Positions 7,675-16,480 of a stretch of DNA of 34,077 nt are shown piece after piece. How positions within the stretch are numbered: the first letter of the stretch is position 1; the number at the start of each line of letters is the position of its first letter. The notes under the pieces were generated by a model. The model was given only the letters and a program-made list of their open reading frames with translations, made no database searches and was not told where the DNA came from. Both the position numbers and the translations under genes were made by a program. This DNA comes from an uncultured Collinsella sp. (GTDB lineage: Bacteria; Actinomycetota; Coriobacteriia; Coriobacteriales; Coriobacteriaceae): assembly GCA_934621885.1 (NCBI GenBank), contig CAKTUH010000009.1, forward strand, positions 1 through 34,077, in the 5' to 3' direction.

Positions 7675-7742
7675 TGATACCGAACATGCTTTCGGTATCA
7701 TATCGGCAGTAAATGATACCGAAAGCATGTTCGTGATACCTA
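7675..7742. repeat. Nested palindromes built from TGATACCGAA
   Basis: Arms 7681-7701 and 7713-7733 are a perfect 21-bp inverted repeat with an 11-nt loop. The left part, TGATACCGAA (7675-7684) against TTCGGTATCA (7691-7700), is itself a perfect palindrome with a 6-nt spacer, so two alternative folds compete. A fourth, variant half-site (GTGATACCTAA) starts at 7733. There is no T-run, so it is unlikely to be a simple terminator. Confidence 0.7.
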
Positions 7743-7803
7743 AAACAAAGGTAGAGACGCACGTAAAAGTTGCTTGGATAGTTTGGATTCCGTTGTCTAA
7801 TTA

Positions 7804-8029
7804 TCTCGACCTGTAACAGTTAGGACTGAAAACTCGGCAACATGTTACAGATTTAGATCTTACGGAGTGGCCCATCCGTTTATCTCATTCTGTAACAGTT
7901 AGACGACTAAAAGCTGGTTAGATGTTACAGATTGAGATTTTGTTGGAACGGTCCTCACGTTTGTCTCGATCTGTAACAGTTAGGACTGAAAAACTCGGCT
8001 AGGTGTTACAGATTGAGATAAACGTGAGG
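7804..8029. repeat. Three copies of the TCTGTAACA stem-loop repeat
   Basis: Units at 7804-7857, 7883-7937 and 7953-8029 each start TCTCRNNCTGTAACA, have a loop of about 25 nt with a central GAAAA-like core, and end in the complement TGTTACAGATT-GAGA. The third has arms extended by a further 10 bp (CCTCACGTTT). They belong to a family of nine units in this window (see 12685 and 31673). Confidence 0.85.
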
Positions 8030-8039
8030 CTGGACCCGG

Positions 8040-8088
8040 CAAAAACAAAAAGGCCGCATGCGATCCCGCGGGGGATTCGCATGCGGCC
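8040..8088 (-). terminator. Terminator of the first lacE-lacG operon
   Basis: Arms 8052-8067 and 8071-8088 form a long stem (one bulged base), followed on the minus strand by TTTTTGTTTTTG. It lies 22 nt past the lacG stop. Confidence 0.88.
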
Positions 8089-8110
8089 GACAGGGGGTAT
8101 GCGGCTGAAA

Positions 8111-9532
8111 CTAGGCCATGAGCAGGCCGGTCTCCGAGACGTTCTTGTACCAGTACGCGCTCGCCTTGGGATAGCGCTTCTGGGTCTCGAAGTCGATGTA
8201 GAACAGGCCATAGCGCTTGTTGTAGCCGTTGGTCCAGGAGAACTGGTCCTGCAGCGACCACACAAAGTAGCCGTCGACGTTCACGCCGCCGTCAATCGCC
8301 TTGAGGACCCACGCGAGATGCTGGCGCATGTAGTCGATGCGAGGGGCGTCGTCGATAAAGCCGTCCTCGAAGTCGTCCTTATAGCCCATGCCGTTCTCGG
8401 TGATGTAAATCTTCTTGTAGTTGGGGTAATCGTTCTTAATGCGGAGCAGCAGATCGTACAGGCCCTCGGGATAGATAATCCAGTCCCAATCGGTGGTGGG
8501 TACGCCTTCGCGCACGCATGACTCACCAACGCCCTTGAGGAACCAGCGCGAGGAGCCCTTGTCGCCAGTGCCATTGTGGTTGATGTCGTTTTCGCCCTCG
8601 GCGGCACGCAGGAACTGGCACTTGTAGGTGTTGACGCCCAGGCAATCGTTGTAGGGGAGCGCGGCGGTCAGCGCGGCGATGTCCTCGTCGCGGACGTCGA
8701 GCTCGCCGCCGGCGATATGGGCCAACTTGGTCGCAGCTTCCATGGTGTCGGCTGCATAGTGGCCGCGGAAGGTGGCGTCGAGTACCCAGCGGTTGTTGAT
8801 GACGTCGGCCATGCGGGCGGCCTCGCAGTCGGCAGCACTGTTGGGATCGAGGGGATACTTGGGCTCCAGGTTCTGGACGATACCGATCTCGCCCTCAAAA
8901 CCGCCCTCGTGGAAGGCGACGACGGCCTTGGCATGGGCCACCATCATGTTGTGCATGAGCTGGAAGGCCTTGTCCAGGCGATACTTCTCGCCGTGCGGCC
9001 AGTTGCCGACGATAAAGCTGCCCTCGGCGGTCGCGGGAATCTCGTTAAAGGTAAACCAGTGCTTGACCTCGGTGAACTCGGCAAAGCAGAACTTGGCGTA
9101 CTCGACAAAGGCGTCGATCGTCGTGCGCGTCAGGAAGCCCTCGCCGCCGTCCTGGTAGAAGGCCTCGGGCGTGTCAAAGTGATCGAGCGTGACATAGGGG
9201 ATAACGCCAGCTTTGTTGCAGGTGGCAAAAAGCTCATGATAGTAGGCAACACCTTCGGGGTTAACCTCGCCGGTGCCGTTGGGGAAGATGCGGCTCCAAG
9301 CGATGGAGACACGGATACCGTTGATGCCGAAGCGCTGGCACAGGTCGATATCGACCGGGTACTTGTTGTAGAAATCGCTTGCGGGATCGGGGGAGAAGCG
9401 ACCCTGAGCAGCCAGGAAATCGTCCCAGGGCACTTTGCCCTTGCCGTGCGTACGGGTCTCGCCCTCAACCTGGTAAGCGGCGGTGGCGCCGCCAAACACA
9501 AAGCCGTTGGGGAACTGCATGGGATTGGACAT
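8111..9532 (-). CDS. lacG: 6-phospho-beta-galactosidase, copy 1 (GH1)
   Basis: Hydrolyses lactose-6-phosphate to glucose and galactose-6-phosphate in the cytoplasm. At 473 residues it is the usual LacG length. GH1 landmarks: FPNGFVFGGATAAYQVEGE at the N-terminus, acid/base Glu164 (TFNEI), nucleophile Glu379 (YITENGMGYKD). The phosphate-binding set of LacG (Ser, Lys and Tyr in the late W-S-N-G-Y loop) appears as Ser432-Trp433, Lys439 and Tyr441 (FSWTNGYNKRYG). DWDWIIYPEGLYD is typical of LacG over phospho-beta-glucosidases, but beta-glucoside-6-phosphates cannot be excluded. The ATG at 9532 follows GAAAGGA; the in-frame start at 9595 lies in the intergenic spacer. Second gene of an operon with lacE, 75 nt apart. 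Confidence 0.92.
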   Translation of the reverse strand: MSNPMQFPNGFVFGGATAAYQVEGETRTHGKGKVPWDDFLAAQGRFSPDPASDFYNKYPVDIDLCQRFGINGIRVSIAWSRIFPNGTGEVNPEGVAYYHELFATCNKAGVIPYVTLDHFDTPEAFYQDGGEGFLTRTTIDAFVEYAKFCFAEFTEVKHWFTFNEIPATAEGSFIVGNWPHGEKYRLDKAFQLMHNMMVAHAKAVVAFHEGGFEGEIGIVQNLEPKYPLDPNSAADCEAARMADVINNRWVLDATFRGHYAADTMEAATKLAHIAGGELDVRDEDIAALTAALPYNDCLGVNTYKCQFLRAAEGENDINHNGTGDKGSSRWFLKGVGESCVREGVPTTDWDWIIYPEGLYDLLLRIKNDYPNYKKIYITENGMGYKDDFEDGFIDDAPRIDYMRQHLAWVLKAIDGGVNVDGYFVWSLQDQFSWTNGYNKRYGLFYIDFETQKRYPKASAYWYKNVSETGLLMA

Positions 9533-9607
9533 GAGCCATCCTTTCTGTGGGATACGAATAGGGAGAGGTGCCCGAACTGGGGATCCGGGCACCAACAGAG
9601 GGAGGAG

Positions 9608-11386
9608 CTAGTCGAGGTTCTCGCGGAGCCACTTGATGGCGCCAGCGGGGTCGCGGGTAAGGTCGATATATTCCTTGCCGCGCGGGGCGAGCAGCTTAAT
9701 GCCCAGACGATCGGTGTCGGCCTTCATGTCGTTGTAGTAGCTACGGACCTGCGGGGCAAGCACGATAACGTCGTACTGATCCATGATGGCGGTGTGCTGG
9801 CCATAGGCACCAGCGGAGGAGGCGATGTTCTCTCCGGTCTGTGCGGCGCCTTCCTTGATGGCATTGGCAAGCATGGCGGAGGTGCCGGCGCCGGCGCACA
9901 GGACGAGGACCTTCAGGCCATCGACGTCCTTCTTAGCGGATGCGTCGGCGGCGGGCTCGGGCTGATCGGCGACGGGCTCGCTGTCGACGGCGGCAGCGGT
10001 CGTCTCTGCGGCAGCGGTAGTCTGCTCAACGGCGGGTGCAGGCGCGCTGGCAGCGATGGCAGCGGCACCATCGGACTCGAGACCCAGCTCGGCGGCGCGC
10101 TCGGCTTCCTGGTCGCAGAGCAGCTTATCGTATGCCTTCAAGAACGGCAGATAGATGACGGCGTCCAGCAAGATGATGATTGCGACAAACACCAGGGCAA
10201 TAAGCTGGAAGTTCGTGGTAATGAAGATACCGATGGGGGCGGGGGTGGCCCAAGGCACCACGAAGGAGAAGCCGTTCATGCCCACGTTATCGATAAAGAA
10301 CTTGGCAACACTCACGTTGACGCAGCCGGCGGCAACAAAGGGGATGAGCATGTAGGGGTTGAGGATCATGGGAGCGCCAAAGAGCAGCGGCTCGTTGACG
10401 GCAAAGGCAACAGGAACAATCGAGGCCTTACCGACGGCCTTGAGCTGCTTGGACTTCATAAAGAGGATCAGCAGGAGCGGCACGATAAACGTGGCACCGG
10501 TGCCGCCGAACTCACCTACGAGCGACATGTTGAAGGTGAGGGAGTGGGCGGGGTGACCGCCGGCAAGAAGAACCTGCAGGTTCTCGGCCTGGTTGGCAAG
10601 ACGGATGGGGTCAATACCCGGCTGGACGATCGAGGGGCCGTGGACGCCGATGAACCAGAAGAACGCGGTGGCTGCCTGGATAAGGATAAGGCCGGGGTAG
10701 GTTTCTGCCGCGGTGAAGAGCGGGGAGAGCAGCTTGATGAGCAGCTCGGAGAACGGAACACCCATGAGGTTGCGCACAACCACATCGATGATGCCGCAGA
10801 TGATGACAGCACCGCCGAAGGGGATGATGTCGCGGAAGTTCTGAGCGATAGCGCCCGGGACCTCCTTGGGCAGCTTAATGGTCAGATCACGCGAGACACA
10901 GAACTTATAAACCCACACGGTAATGAACGCGGCGATGTATGCCGAGAACAGGCCGCGCGTGCCCATGCTAGTGCAATCGAAGACCGAAAGCTCGGAGCCG
11001 TTGAACTTGGTGGTGAACTGCGTAACAGCGAGCAGAAGCATGCTGCACTGGGCGGCAACCATGGTGGAGCCGTCGTTGAGCACTTTGCCGGCGGGCATGC
11101 GACGGTTCATGGATGCCGTGAAGTTCTTGGCGGTGGTGCCGGCGACCATGATGCCCATGACACCCATGGTGAAGTTGTACAGCTTGTTGCACCAGTCGAT
11201 GAGCGGCTGGGGCAGCGTGATGCCGACCACGCCGGGAAGCGTGGCGATCAGCAGAAAGATCGAAGAGGTGAGGACGATGGGCATGCACCCAAGGAATCCG
11301 TCCTTAATGGCCTGGAGGTAGATGTTCCTCGAGATCTTCTCAAAGAACGGCTGATGCTTTTCGAGCATCTTTACGATGGCGTCCAT
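9608..11386 (-). CDS. lacE: Lactose-type PTS IICB permease, copy 1
   Basis: A 592-residue membrane transporter that takes up lactose (or a similar beta-galactoside) and phosphorylates it at C6. The N-terminal IIC domain (about residues 1-430) has the lactose/cellobiose family marks KDGFLGCMPIVLTSSIFLLI, the VHGPSIVQPGI loop, FGGTGATF and AFAVNEPLLFGAP. An Ala/Pro/Glu-rich linker (about 445-485) joins it to the IIB domain, whose phospho-Cys is Cys497 (VLVLCAGAGTSAML). Phosphate should come from LacF, the only lactose-type IIA in the window. AAAGGAG stands upstream of the ATG. First gene of lacE-lacG and divergent from a LacI-family gene; a 24-bp palindromic operator lies between. Confidence 0.93.
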   Translation of the reverse strand: MDAIVKMLEKHQPFFEKISRNIYLQAIKDGFLGCMPIVLTSSIFLLIATLPGVVGITLPQPLIDWCNKLYNFTMGVMGIMVAGTTAKNFTASMNRRMPAGKVLNDGSTMVAAQCSMLLLAVTQFTTKFNGSELSVFDCTSMGTRGLFSAYIAAFITVWVYKFCVSRDLTIKLPKEVPGAIAQNFRDIIPFGGAVIICGIIDVVVRNLMGVPFSELLIKLLSPLFTAAETYPGLILIQAATAFFWFIGVHGPSIVQPGIDPIRLANQAENLQVLLAGGHPAHSLTFNMSLVGEFGGTGATFIVPLLLILFMKSKQLKAVGKASIVPVAFAVNEPLLFGAPMILNPYMLIPFVAAGCVNVSVAKFFIDNVGMNGFSFVVPWATPAPIGIFITTNFQLIALVFVAIIILLDAVIYLPFLKAYDKLLCDQEAERAAELGLESDGAAAIAASAPAPAVEQTTAAAETTAAAVDSEPVADQPEPAADASAKKDVDGLKVLVLCAGAGTSAMLANAIKEGAAQTGENIASSAGAYGQHTAIMDQYDVIVLAPQVRSYYNDMKADTDRLGIKLLAPRGKEYIDLTRDPAGAIKWLRENLD

Positions 11387-11487
11387 AGAGCTCCTTTGCT
11401 GCTCGATGCGCGATGCATGTGGATGGAACTGGTCGTCGATGGATGGTCAGGACTGCCCGGAAACCTTCCTGCTTAAGGAAGGCATTG

Positions 11488-11532
11488 CGAAATGACAACG
11501 TTGTCATTTCGTTAATGACAACGTAAGACATT
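11488..11532. promoter_or_regulatory. LacI-type operators of the first lactose module
   Basis: 11488-11511 is a perfect 24-bp palindrome with core TGACAACGTTGTCA. A second, half-conserved copy (AATGACAACGTAAGACATT) starts at 11514. It sits between lacE and the divergent LacI-family gene and is the obvious target of that protein. A 7-bp hairpin (11464-11482) follows in the lacE leader. Confidence 0.82.
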
Positions 11533-11592
11533 TTTGAAAGCGTAACAAGGATTTACAGGTGAACGGTCGATATTGTCCGATAAACGGCTGAT

Positions 11593-11619
11593 TTGTCAGT
11601 CGGGCAGGTAGTGTATGCT
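11593..11619 (+). promoter_or_regulatory. Predicted promoter of the first LacI-family gene
   Basis: TTGTCA (11593-11598) and TATGCT (11614-11619) are 15 bp apart, with a TG before the -10. Transcription would start near 11626, which rules out the in-frame ATG at 11615 and supports the GTG at 11663. Confidence 0.45.
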
Positions 11620-11662
11620 AGAACGCAAAAAAACAAGCGATTCAAAACCGACTGGAGAAGTA

Positions 11663-12673
11663 GTGGCAACGATGGACAAGAAAAATGTCTCAATGAATGA
11701 TGTGGCAGTTGCCGCGGGTGTTTCTCTCAAGACGGTGTCGCGCGTGATCAACGAGCCCGATAGCGTACGAGAGTCGACGCGCGATAGGGTCCATGCGGCC
11801 ATGGAGGCGCTCGGATTTCGAACTAACTTTGCCGCGCGCTCACTCAAGTTGGGCCGTTACGGGTGCATCGGCGTGGTGATGTTCCACTTGTCGGGTGGTG
11901 CCGTGGACATGATCGACGGTATCGCCGATGCCGCCGAAGAGCGAGGCTTTGCTCTCACGATGATCAAAAAGCGGGCTGGGGAGAAGATGACCCTCGCCGA
12001 TGCAGCGCGCAGGATGTCGCAGCTGCCCGTCGATGGCATGATCTTCAACTTGCGTCAGATGGTCGACGACTTCGACACCTTCGAGGCGCCAAAGGACCTC
12101 AAGACCGTGATCATCACGCCTATGGAACACCCTACTTGCTCTACGGTCAGTGACGATCAAGAGGGCGGTGCGCGTATGGCGTGCGAGTACTTCTTGGATC
12201 ATGGTCACAAGAACGTGTATTTCGTTTCGGGTAAGAAGGAGTCGCTGTCGAGCCAGTGTCGTATGAAAGGTTGGCGTGCGGCACTCGCGGCGCGTGGCAT
12301 TGAGCCGCCCGAGCCTCTGCAAGGCGATTGGAATGCGGATAGTGGCTATGCCGCGGGCCTTGTGCTTGCCGATAAGCCCGATTGCACGGCGGTCCTCGCT
12401 GCTAACGACTGCATGGCAAACGGCGTGATGATGGCTCTACGTGACAAAGGGCTCAGCGTGCCCGATGATGTGTCCGTGATCGGCTTCGACGACGAGCTCT
12501 ATAAGACGATTCCCAATTCGATTTTGACGTCGGTGAAGTTCCGCCACCGTGAGTTGGGCATCCGTGCGCTTAACGAGGTCGTTGCAGGCCTGGAAGCTCC
12601 AAGCTCCAGAAGCCGGACGCTCGTCTCCGGCGTGCTGGTCGAGCGCTCCAGCGTAAGGGACCTGCGGGCGTAG
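11663..12673 (+). CDS. LacI-family repressor of the first lactose module
   Basis: A 336-residue DNA-binding regulator. The N-terminal HTH reads VSMNDVAVAAGVSLKTVSRVINEPDSV, followed by the hinge helix (NFAARSLKLG). The C-terminal periplasmic-binding-like sensor domain has VDGMIFNL, EGGARMACEYFLDHGHKNVYFVSG, VLAANDCMANGVM and DDVSVIGFDDELY. The GTG at 11663 has GGAG 5 nt before it. It is divergent from lacE-lacG, with a perfect palindrome between, so local repression of that operon is likely. The inducer is not visible from the sequence: lactose-6-phosphate, allolactose or a host-glycan disaccharide are all possible. Its recognition-helix start (SLKTVSR) differs from the other two LacI proteins of the window, as does its operator. 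Confidence 0.9.
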   Translation: MATMDKKNVSMNDVAVAAGVSLKTVSRVINEPDSVRESTRDRVHAAMEALGFRTNFAARSLKLGRYGCIGVVMFHLSGGAVDMIDGIADAAEERGFALTMIKKRAGEKMTLADAARRMSQLPVDGMIFNLRQMVDDFDTFEAPKDLKTVIITPMEHPTCSTVSDDQEGGARMACEYFLDHGHKNVYFVSGKKESLSSQCRMKGWRAALAARGIEPPEPLQGDWNADSGYAAGLVLADKPDCTAVLAANDCMANGVMMALRDKGLSVPDDVSVIGFDDELYKTIPNSILTSVKFRHRELGIRALNEVVAGLEAPSSRSRTLVSGVLVERSSVRDLRA

Positions 12674-12684
12674 GTTTGCTCGGC

Positions 12685-12992
12685 CCGTTCATCTTGATCT
12701 GTAACAGTTGGGACCGAAAAACTCGACCAGATGTTACAGATCGAGATTGAACGGGCTGACTCGTGCGGTATGTCTCGATCTGTAACGGGTAGGGGCGGAA
12801 AACTCAGCTAGATGTTACAGATTTAGATTGAGGAGAATAGCTTGAGCGTTTGTCTCGATCTGTAACAGTAAGACGACGAAAAGTGGGTTAGATGTTACAG
12901 ATTTAGATTGAGTGGATTGGCCTGAGCGTTTATCTCAATCTGTAACGGTTAGGACCGAAAACACCTGCTAGATGTTACAGATCGAGACAAAC
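12685..12992. repeat. Four copies of the TCTGTAACA stem-loop repeat
   Basis: Units at 12685-12754, 12772-12829, 12852-12909 and 12931-12992, spaced about 80 nt start to start. The first has extended outer arms (CCCGTTCA/TGAACGGG). Loop sequences vary but keep the inner pairing: TGG/CCA in unit 1, TAA/TTA in unit 3, TAG/CTA in unit 4. They fill the gap between the LacI gene and the lacG terminator; no gene is seen in 12674-13166. Confidence 0.85.
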
Positions 12993-13009
12993 GGAAGACC
13001 CAGTCCGCT

Positions 13010-13110
13010 CAAAAACAAAAGAGGCGGATACGACCAAGGACGCCGAAGCATCCACCGGGAAGGTCGTATCCGCCACACGGAAAGAGGTGCATGGACGCAG
13101 TGTCCATGCA
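13010..13110 (-). terminator. Terminator region of the second lacE-lacG operon
   Basis: Two hairpins follow the lacG stop. The nearer has arms 13088-13096/13102-13110 (9 bp, 5-nt loop) and no T-run. The farther has a perfect 13-bp stem, 13023-13035/13062-13074, with a 26-nt loop and TCTTTTGTTTTTG after it on the minus strand, and is the likely terminator. Confidence 0.72.
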
Positions 13111-13166
13111 ATCGGGAATGGTAAGGTGCGCGGCTGCGTGATGGTCACGGCAGCCGATGGCGTTAA

Positions 13167-14606
13167 CTAGTCCAGACGACGGGTCTCGGCCACGTGCTTG
13201 TACCAGTAGGCGCTTGCCTTGGGCGTGCGCTTCTGGGTCTCAAAGTCTACGTAGAAGAAGCCGTAGCGCTTGTTATAGCCGTTGGTCCAGGAGAACTGGT
13301 CCTGCAGGCTCCACAGGAAGTAGCCGCCCACGTTGACGCCGACCTCCATGGCCTTGAGCAGCCAGCGCAGGTGCTGCTCGATGTAGTCGATGCGCGGCTG
13401 GTCGTCCACAAAGCCGTCCTTGTAGGGGTCCTTGTAGCCCATGCCGTTCTCGGTGATGAAGATCTGCTTGTAGTTGGGGTAGCGCTGCTTAATGTAGACG
13501 AGCAGGTCGAACAGGCCCTCGGGATAGATAATCCAGTCCCAGTCGGTGGTGGGGATGCCGGGCTTGTTCACGTGCTCGCCAATGCCCTTGACGCGCCAGC
13601 GGCCGGTGCCCTTCTCGCCCGTACCGTTGTGGTGCAGGTCGTTCTCGCCATCGTAAGCCTTGAGGAAACGGCACTGGTAGTTGTTAACGCCCAGGTAGTC
13701 GTTGTAGAGCGCGGCTTCGCGCATGATCTCGAGGTCCTCGTCCAGGATCTCGATGGTGCCGCCCGAGACGGCAGCCAGGCGGTTGGCACACTCGAGCGTG
13801 TCGGGCGCGTAGTCGCCGCGGAAGGTGGCGTCGAGCAGGAACTGGTTCTGCAGCACGTGCTCGTTGTTGGCGGCCTTGATGTCGGCGGGGTCGTTCTCGT
13901 TGAGCGGGTACTTAAACTCCAGCGACTGGATGACGCCGATCTTGCCCTTAAAGCCGCCGTTGTGGAAGGCGAGCACTGCCTTGGCGTGGGCGAGCATCAT
14001 GTTGTGCTCGCACTGGAAGGCCTCGGCCAGATGCGCCTTAACACCGCCGGGGAAGGTGCCCTCGATGTAGGTGTTGGAGGCGTCGGCCCAGATCTCGTTA
14101 AAGGTGAACCAGTAGGTCACCTGGTCGGCGTACTCCTTAAAGCAGAAGGTGGCAAAGTCCACAAAGGCGTCGATGGTCTCGCGGTTGAGGAAGTCGCCCT
14201 TCTCAAAGAGGGGGAGCGGCGTATCGAAGTGGTGCAGCGTGACGAACGGCTCGACGTGATGCTTGTGGCACTCGGCGAAGAGATCGTGGTAGAACTGCAC
14301 GCCCTCGGGGTTGATCTCGCCGGTGCCGTTGGGGAAGATACGGCTCCAGGCGATGGAGAGGCGAATGCCATTGATGCCGAACTCCTCGCACAGCTCCAGA
14401 TCGACGGGATACTGGTTGTAGAAGTCGGATGCGGGATCGGGGGAGAAGCGGCCCTGGGCCTCCAGGAAGTCGTCCCAGGCAACCTTACCCTTACCGTGAG
14501 TGCGGGTCTCGCCTTCTACCTGGTAGGCAGCGGTGGCGCCGCCAAAGACAAAGCCCTCGGGAAACTGCGCGGGCGGGTTGGTGACGCTGGCGGGGTTAAC
14601 GGACAT
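13167..14606 (-). CDS. lacG: 6-phospho-beta-galactosidase, copy 2 (GH1)
   Basis: A 479-residue LacG paralogue of the enzyme at 8111. Acid/base Glu171 (TFNEI), nucleophile Glu386 (ITENGMGYKD) and the phosphate-site residues Ser439-Trp440, Lys446 and Tyr448 (FSWTNGYNKRYG) are all present. Its segment HHVEPFVTLHHFDTP is closer to lactococcal LacG than the matching LDHFDTP of copy 1. The loop after the acid/base Glu (IWADASNTYIEGTFPGGVK) differs strongly from copy 1 and could change aglycone preference. The Shine-Dalgarno is weak (only GGA near the start), and a terminator-like hairpin separates it from lacE, so its expression probably depends on readthrough. Confidence 0.92.
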   Translation of the reverse strand: MSVNPASVTNPPAQFPEGFVFGGATAAYQVEGETRTHGKGKVAWDDFLEAQGRFSPDPASDFYNQYPVDLELCEEFGINGIRLSIAWSRIFPNGTGEINPEGVQFYHDLFAECHKHHVEPFVTLHHFDTPLPLFEKGDFLNRETIDAFVDFATFCFKEYADQVTYWFTFNEIWADASNTYIEGTFPGGVKAHLAEAFQCEHNMMLAHAKAVLAFHNGGFKGKIGVIQSLEFKYPLNENDPADIKAANNEHVLQNQFLLDATFRGDYAPDTLECANRLAAVSGGTIEILDEDLEIMREAALYNDYLGVNNYQCRFLKAYDGENDLHHNGTGEKGTGRWRVKGIGEHVNKPGIPTTDWDWIIYPEGLFDLLVYIKQRYPNYKQIFITENGMGYKDPYKDGFVDDQPRIDYIEQHLRWLLKAMEVGVNVGGYFLWSLQDQFSWTNGYNKRYGFFYVDFETQKRTPKASAYWYKHVAETRRLD

Positions 14607-14623
14607 GATGATCCAATCGTCTA

Positions 14624-14663
14624 GTAAAAAGGCCAGCCGGTCTGATTTGCTCGGCTGGCCTTT
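14624..14663 (-). terminator. Terminator-like hairpin inside the second lacE-lacG operon
   Basis: Arms 14628-14639 and 14652-14663 give a perfect 12-bp stem, followed on the minus strand by a short T-run (CCTTTTTACTAG). It begins 10 nt after the lacE stop and ends about 20 nt before the lacG start. It may act as a partial terminator or an mRNA-stabilising stem that lowers lacG output relative to lacE. Confidence 0.7.
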
Positions 14664-14672
14664 ACGCGTTAC

Positions 14673-16448
14673 TTACTTCGAAAGCTGCTCGGAGACGAAG
14701 GCGAGAGACTTGTCGCCGTTCTGGGAGAGCTCGATGTACTGCTTGCCGCGGCAGGCGACGCACTTGTTGCCCACGCGCTCGCAGTCCTTCTGCAGGTCGG
14801 CCAGGTAGCTCGCGGCCTGCGGGGCCAGGACGACCAGGTCAAAGTCGGGGAGCATATCCACGTGGTTGCCATAGGCGTCGGCAGCGGTCTCCAGGTCGAT
14901 ACCGCGCTCCTTGGCGGCCTTGGCCAGCGCGTTGGCGAGCAGGCCCGAGGTACCGCCGCCCTGGCAGAGCACGAGCACGCGCTTGCCGTTGAGGTCGCTG
15001 GCGGCCGTGGCCTCGGCAGCGGGGGCTGCAGCGGCGGGGGAGGCGTCGGCCTTTACGGCCTCGGCAGCGGCGCCGTCGGCAACGCTCTTGGCATCGGCCT
15101 TGCCCTGGAAGGCGTCGTTGAGCTTGGCAGCCTTCTCGGCGTTCTTGGCGGCGAGCTCCTCCTGGGAGATCTCGGCCTCCTCGGCGCACTTCTGGGCGTC
15201 ATAGGCACGGAAGAACGGGTAGTACAGAAGGAAGTCGACGACCAGGATGACGGCGAGCATCACAAAGGCGAGCGGCTGGAAGCCCAGGCCCATGATGGTG
15301 CCGATGGGGCCGGGAACGGTCCAGGGCAGGGTGTACATAAAGCCGTTCATGCCCAGGAAGTCGATAAAGACCTTGAGGATCCAGACGTTGGCGATCGGGG
15401 CAAAGACAAACGGGACAAAGAAGACGGGGTTGAGCACGATGGGCGCGGCGAACAGCAACGGCTCGTTGACGGCGAAGCACACCGGGACGATGGAGGCCTT
15501 ACCGACGGCGCGCATCTCCTGGGACTTGGCCAGGAAGCAGAACATAAAGACGAGGACGAGCGTGGCGCCGGTGCCGCCCATGCAGACGACGAAGTACTGG
15601 GCGCCCTGCGTCAGGACAGCGGAGGCGTGCTGGCCGGCCTGGTAAGCAGCCAGGTTGTCGGTCATGTTGGCAACGAGGGCGGCGGCGATAGCAGGCTCGA
15701 CGATCGAGGGGCCGTGGACACCGACGAACCAGAAGAGGCTCATGGCGCCGTAGATCACAGCGAGGCCGATGTAGCCGTCGGCAGCGGTGAACAAGGGCTG
15801 GAACACCTGGATGACGCCCTGGGCAAAGCAGAAGCCAAAGGCAGAGCGGAAGACGATGTCAAAGACCCAAAAGACGGTGATGCAGACGGAGAAGGGGATG
15901 ATGTCCTTAAAGGTCTGCGAGATGTTGGGCGGAACCTGCTCGGGCATCTTGACGGTGATGTTGCGCTTAATGAAGAACTTGTAGATGATGCCAGTCACAA
16001 ACGCAGCGATGAAGGCGGTCAGCAGGCCCTTGGAGCCAAGGTAGGTGGTGTTGAAGCCGCTGGCGGCGTCCGTGGAAATGGTGTCGCTCGAGAGCAGCAG
16101 GAAGCCGATGATGGCCGCGCACATGCAGGAGATGAAGTTGATCTGGTTGTTCTTGGGCAGGTCACGGTTCTGAGCGTCGGCGAAGTGCTTGGCCGTGGTG
16201 GCGGCGCAGGCGATGGCCAGGATGCCCATGGAGTAGTTGTAGCACTTCCACAGGGCGTTGTTGATGTCATCGGGCCAGTAGAAACCCCAGATGTTGGGGA
16301 CCGAGGCCACCAGGCAGAAGATGGACGAGAAGATGATGATGGGGATGACGGAGATAAAGCCGTCGCGGATCGCCTTGAGGTACTTGTTGCGGGCGATCGC
16401 GTTGAAAAGGGGCTGGCCCTTTTCGATGGTGGCGATGAGTTGCTCCAT
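14673..16448 (-). CDS. lacE: Lactose-type PTS IICB permease, copy 2
   Basis: A 591-residue paralogue of the transporter at 9608. The IIC domain (about 1-420) carries IRDGFISVIPIIIFSSIFCLVASV, FVGVHGPSIVEPAI, MGGTGATL and CFAVNEPLLFAAPIVLNP. A long Ala/Lys/Glu-rich linker (about 425-487) leads to a IIB domain with phospho-Cys495 (RVLVLCQGGGTSGLL). The ATG at 16448 follows TAGGAG. It should be phosphorylated by the single LacF. Substrate differences from copy 1 are likely, since the two modules keep separate repressors and operators, but they cannot be read from the sequence; lactose, N-acetyllactosamine-like sugars or other beta-galactosides are candidates. Confidence 0.92.
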   Translation of the reverse strand: MEQLIATIEKGQPLFNAIARNKYLKAIRDGFISVIPIIIFSSIFCLVASVPNIWGFYWPDDINNALWKCYNYSMGILAIACAATTAKHFADAQNRDLPKNNQINFISCMCAAIIGFLLLSSDTISTDAASGFNTTYLGSKGLLTAFIAAFVTGIIYKFFIKRNITVKMPEQVPPNISQTFKDIIPFSVCITVFWVFDIVFRSAFGFCFAQGVIQVFQPLFTAADGYIGLAVIYGAMSLFWFVGVHGPSIVEPAIAAALVANMTDNLAAYQAGQHASAVLTQGAQYFVVCMGGTGATLVLVFMFCFLAKSQEMRAVGKASIVPVCFAVNEPLLFAAPIVLNPVFFVPFVFAPIANVWILKVFIDFLGMNGFMYTLPWTVPGPIGTIMGLGFQPLAFVMLAVILVVDFLLYYPFFRAYDAQKCAEEAEISQEELAAKNAEKAAKLNDAFQGKADAKSVADGAAAEAVKADASPAAAAPAAEATAASDLNGKRVLVLCQGGGTSGLLANALAKAAKERGIDLETAADAYGNHVDMLPDFDLVVLAPQAASYLADLQKDCERVGNKCVACRGKQYIELSQNGDKSLAFVSEQLSK

Positions 16449-16480
16449 GCAAAGCTCCTAAGAGTCGGTGGGTTAGCAAC

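Noticed and set aside
7804..8029. Repeats considered as a CRISPR array
   Set aside because: Each unit is an inverted repeat with a family-like loop, the spacers are not unique sequences of fixed length, and no cas genes are present.
8576..11476. Very long plus-strand open frame of 966 codons
   Set aside because: It runs antisense to lacG and lacE, whose families are plain. The frame lacks any domain and is Gly/Val/Asp/His-rich, the usual mirror of GC-rich codon bias.
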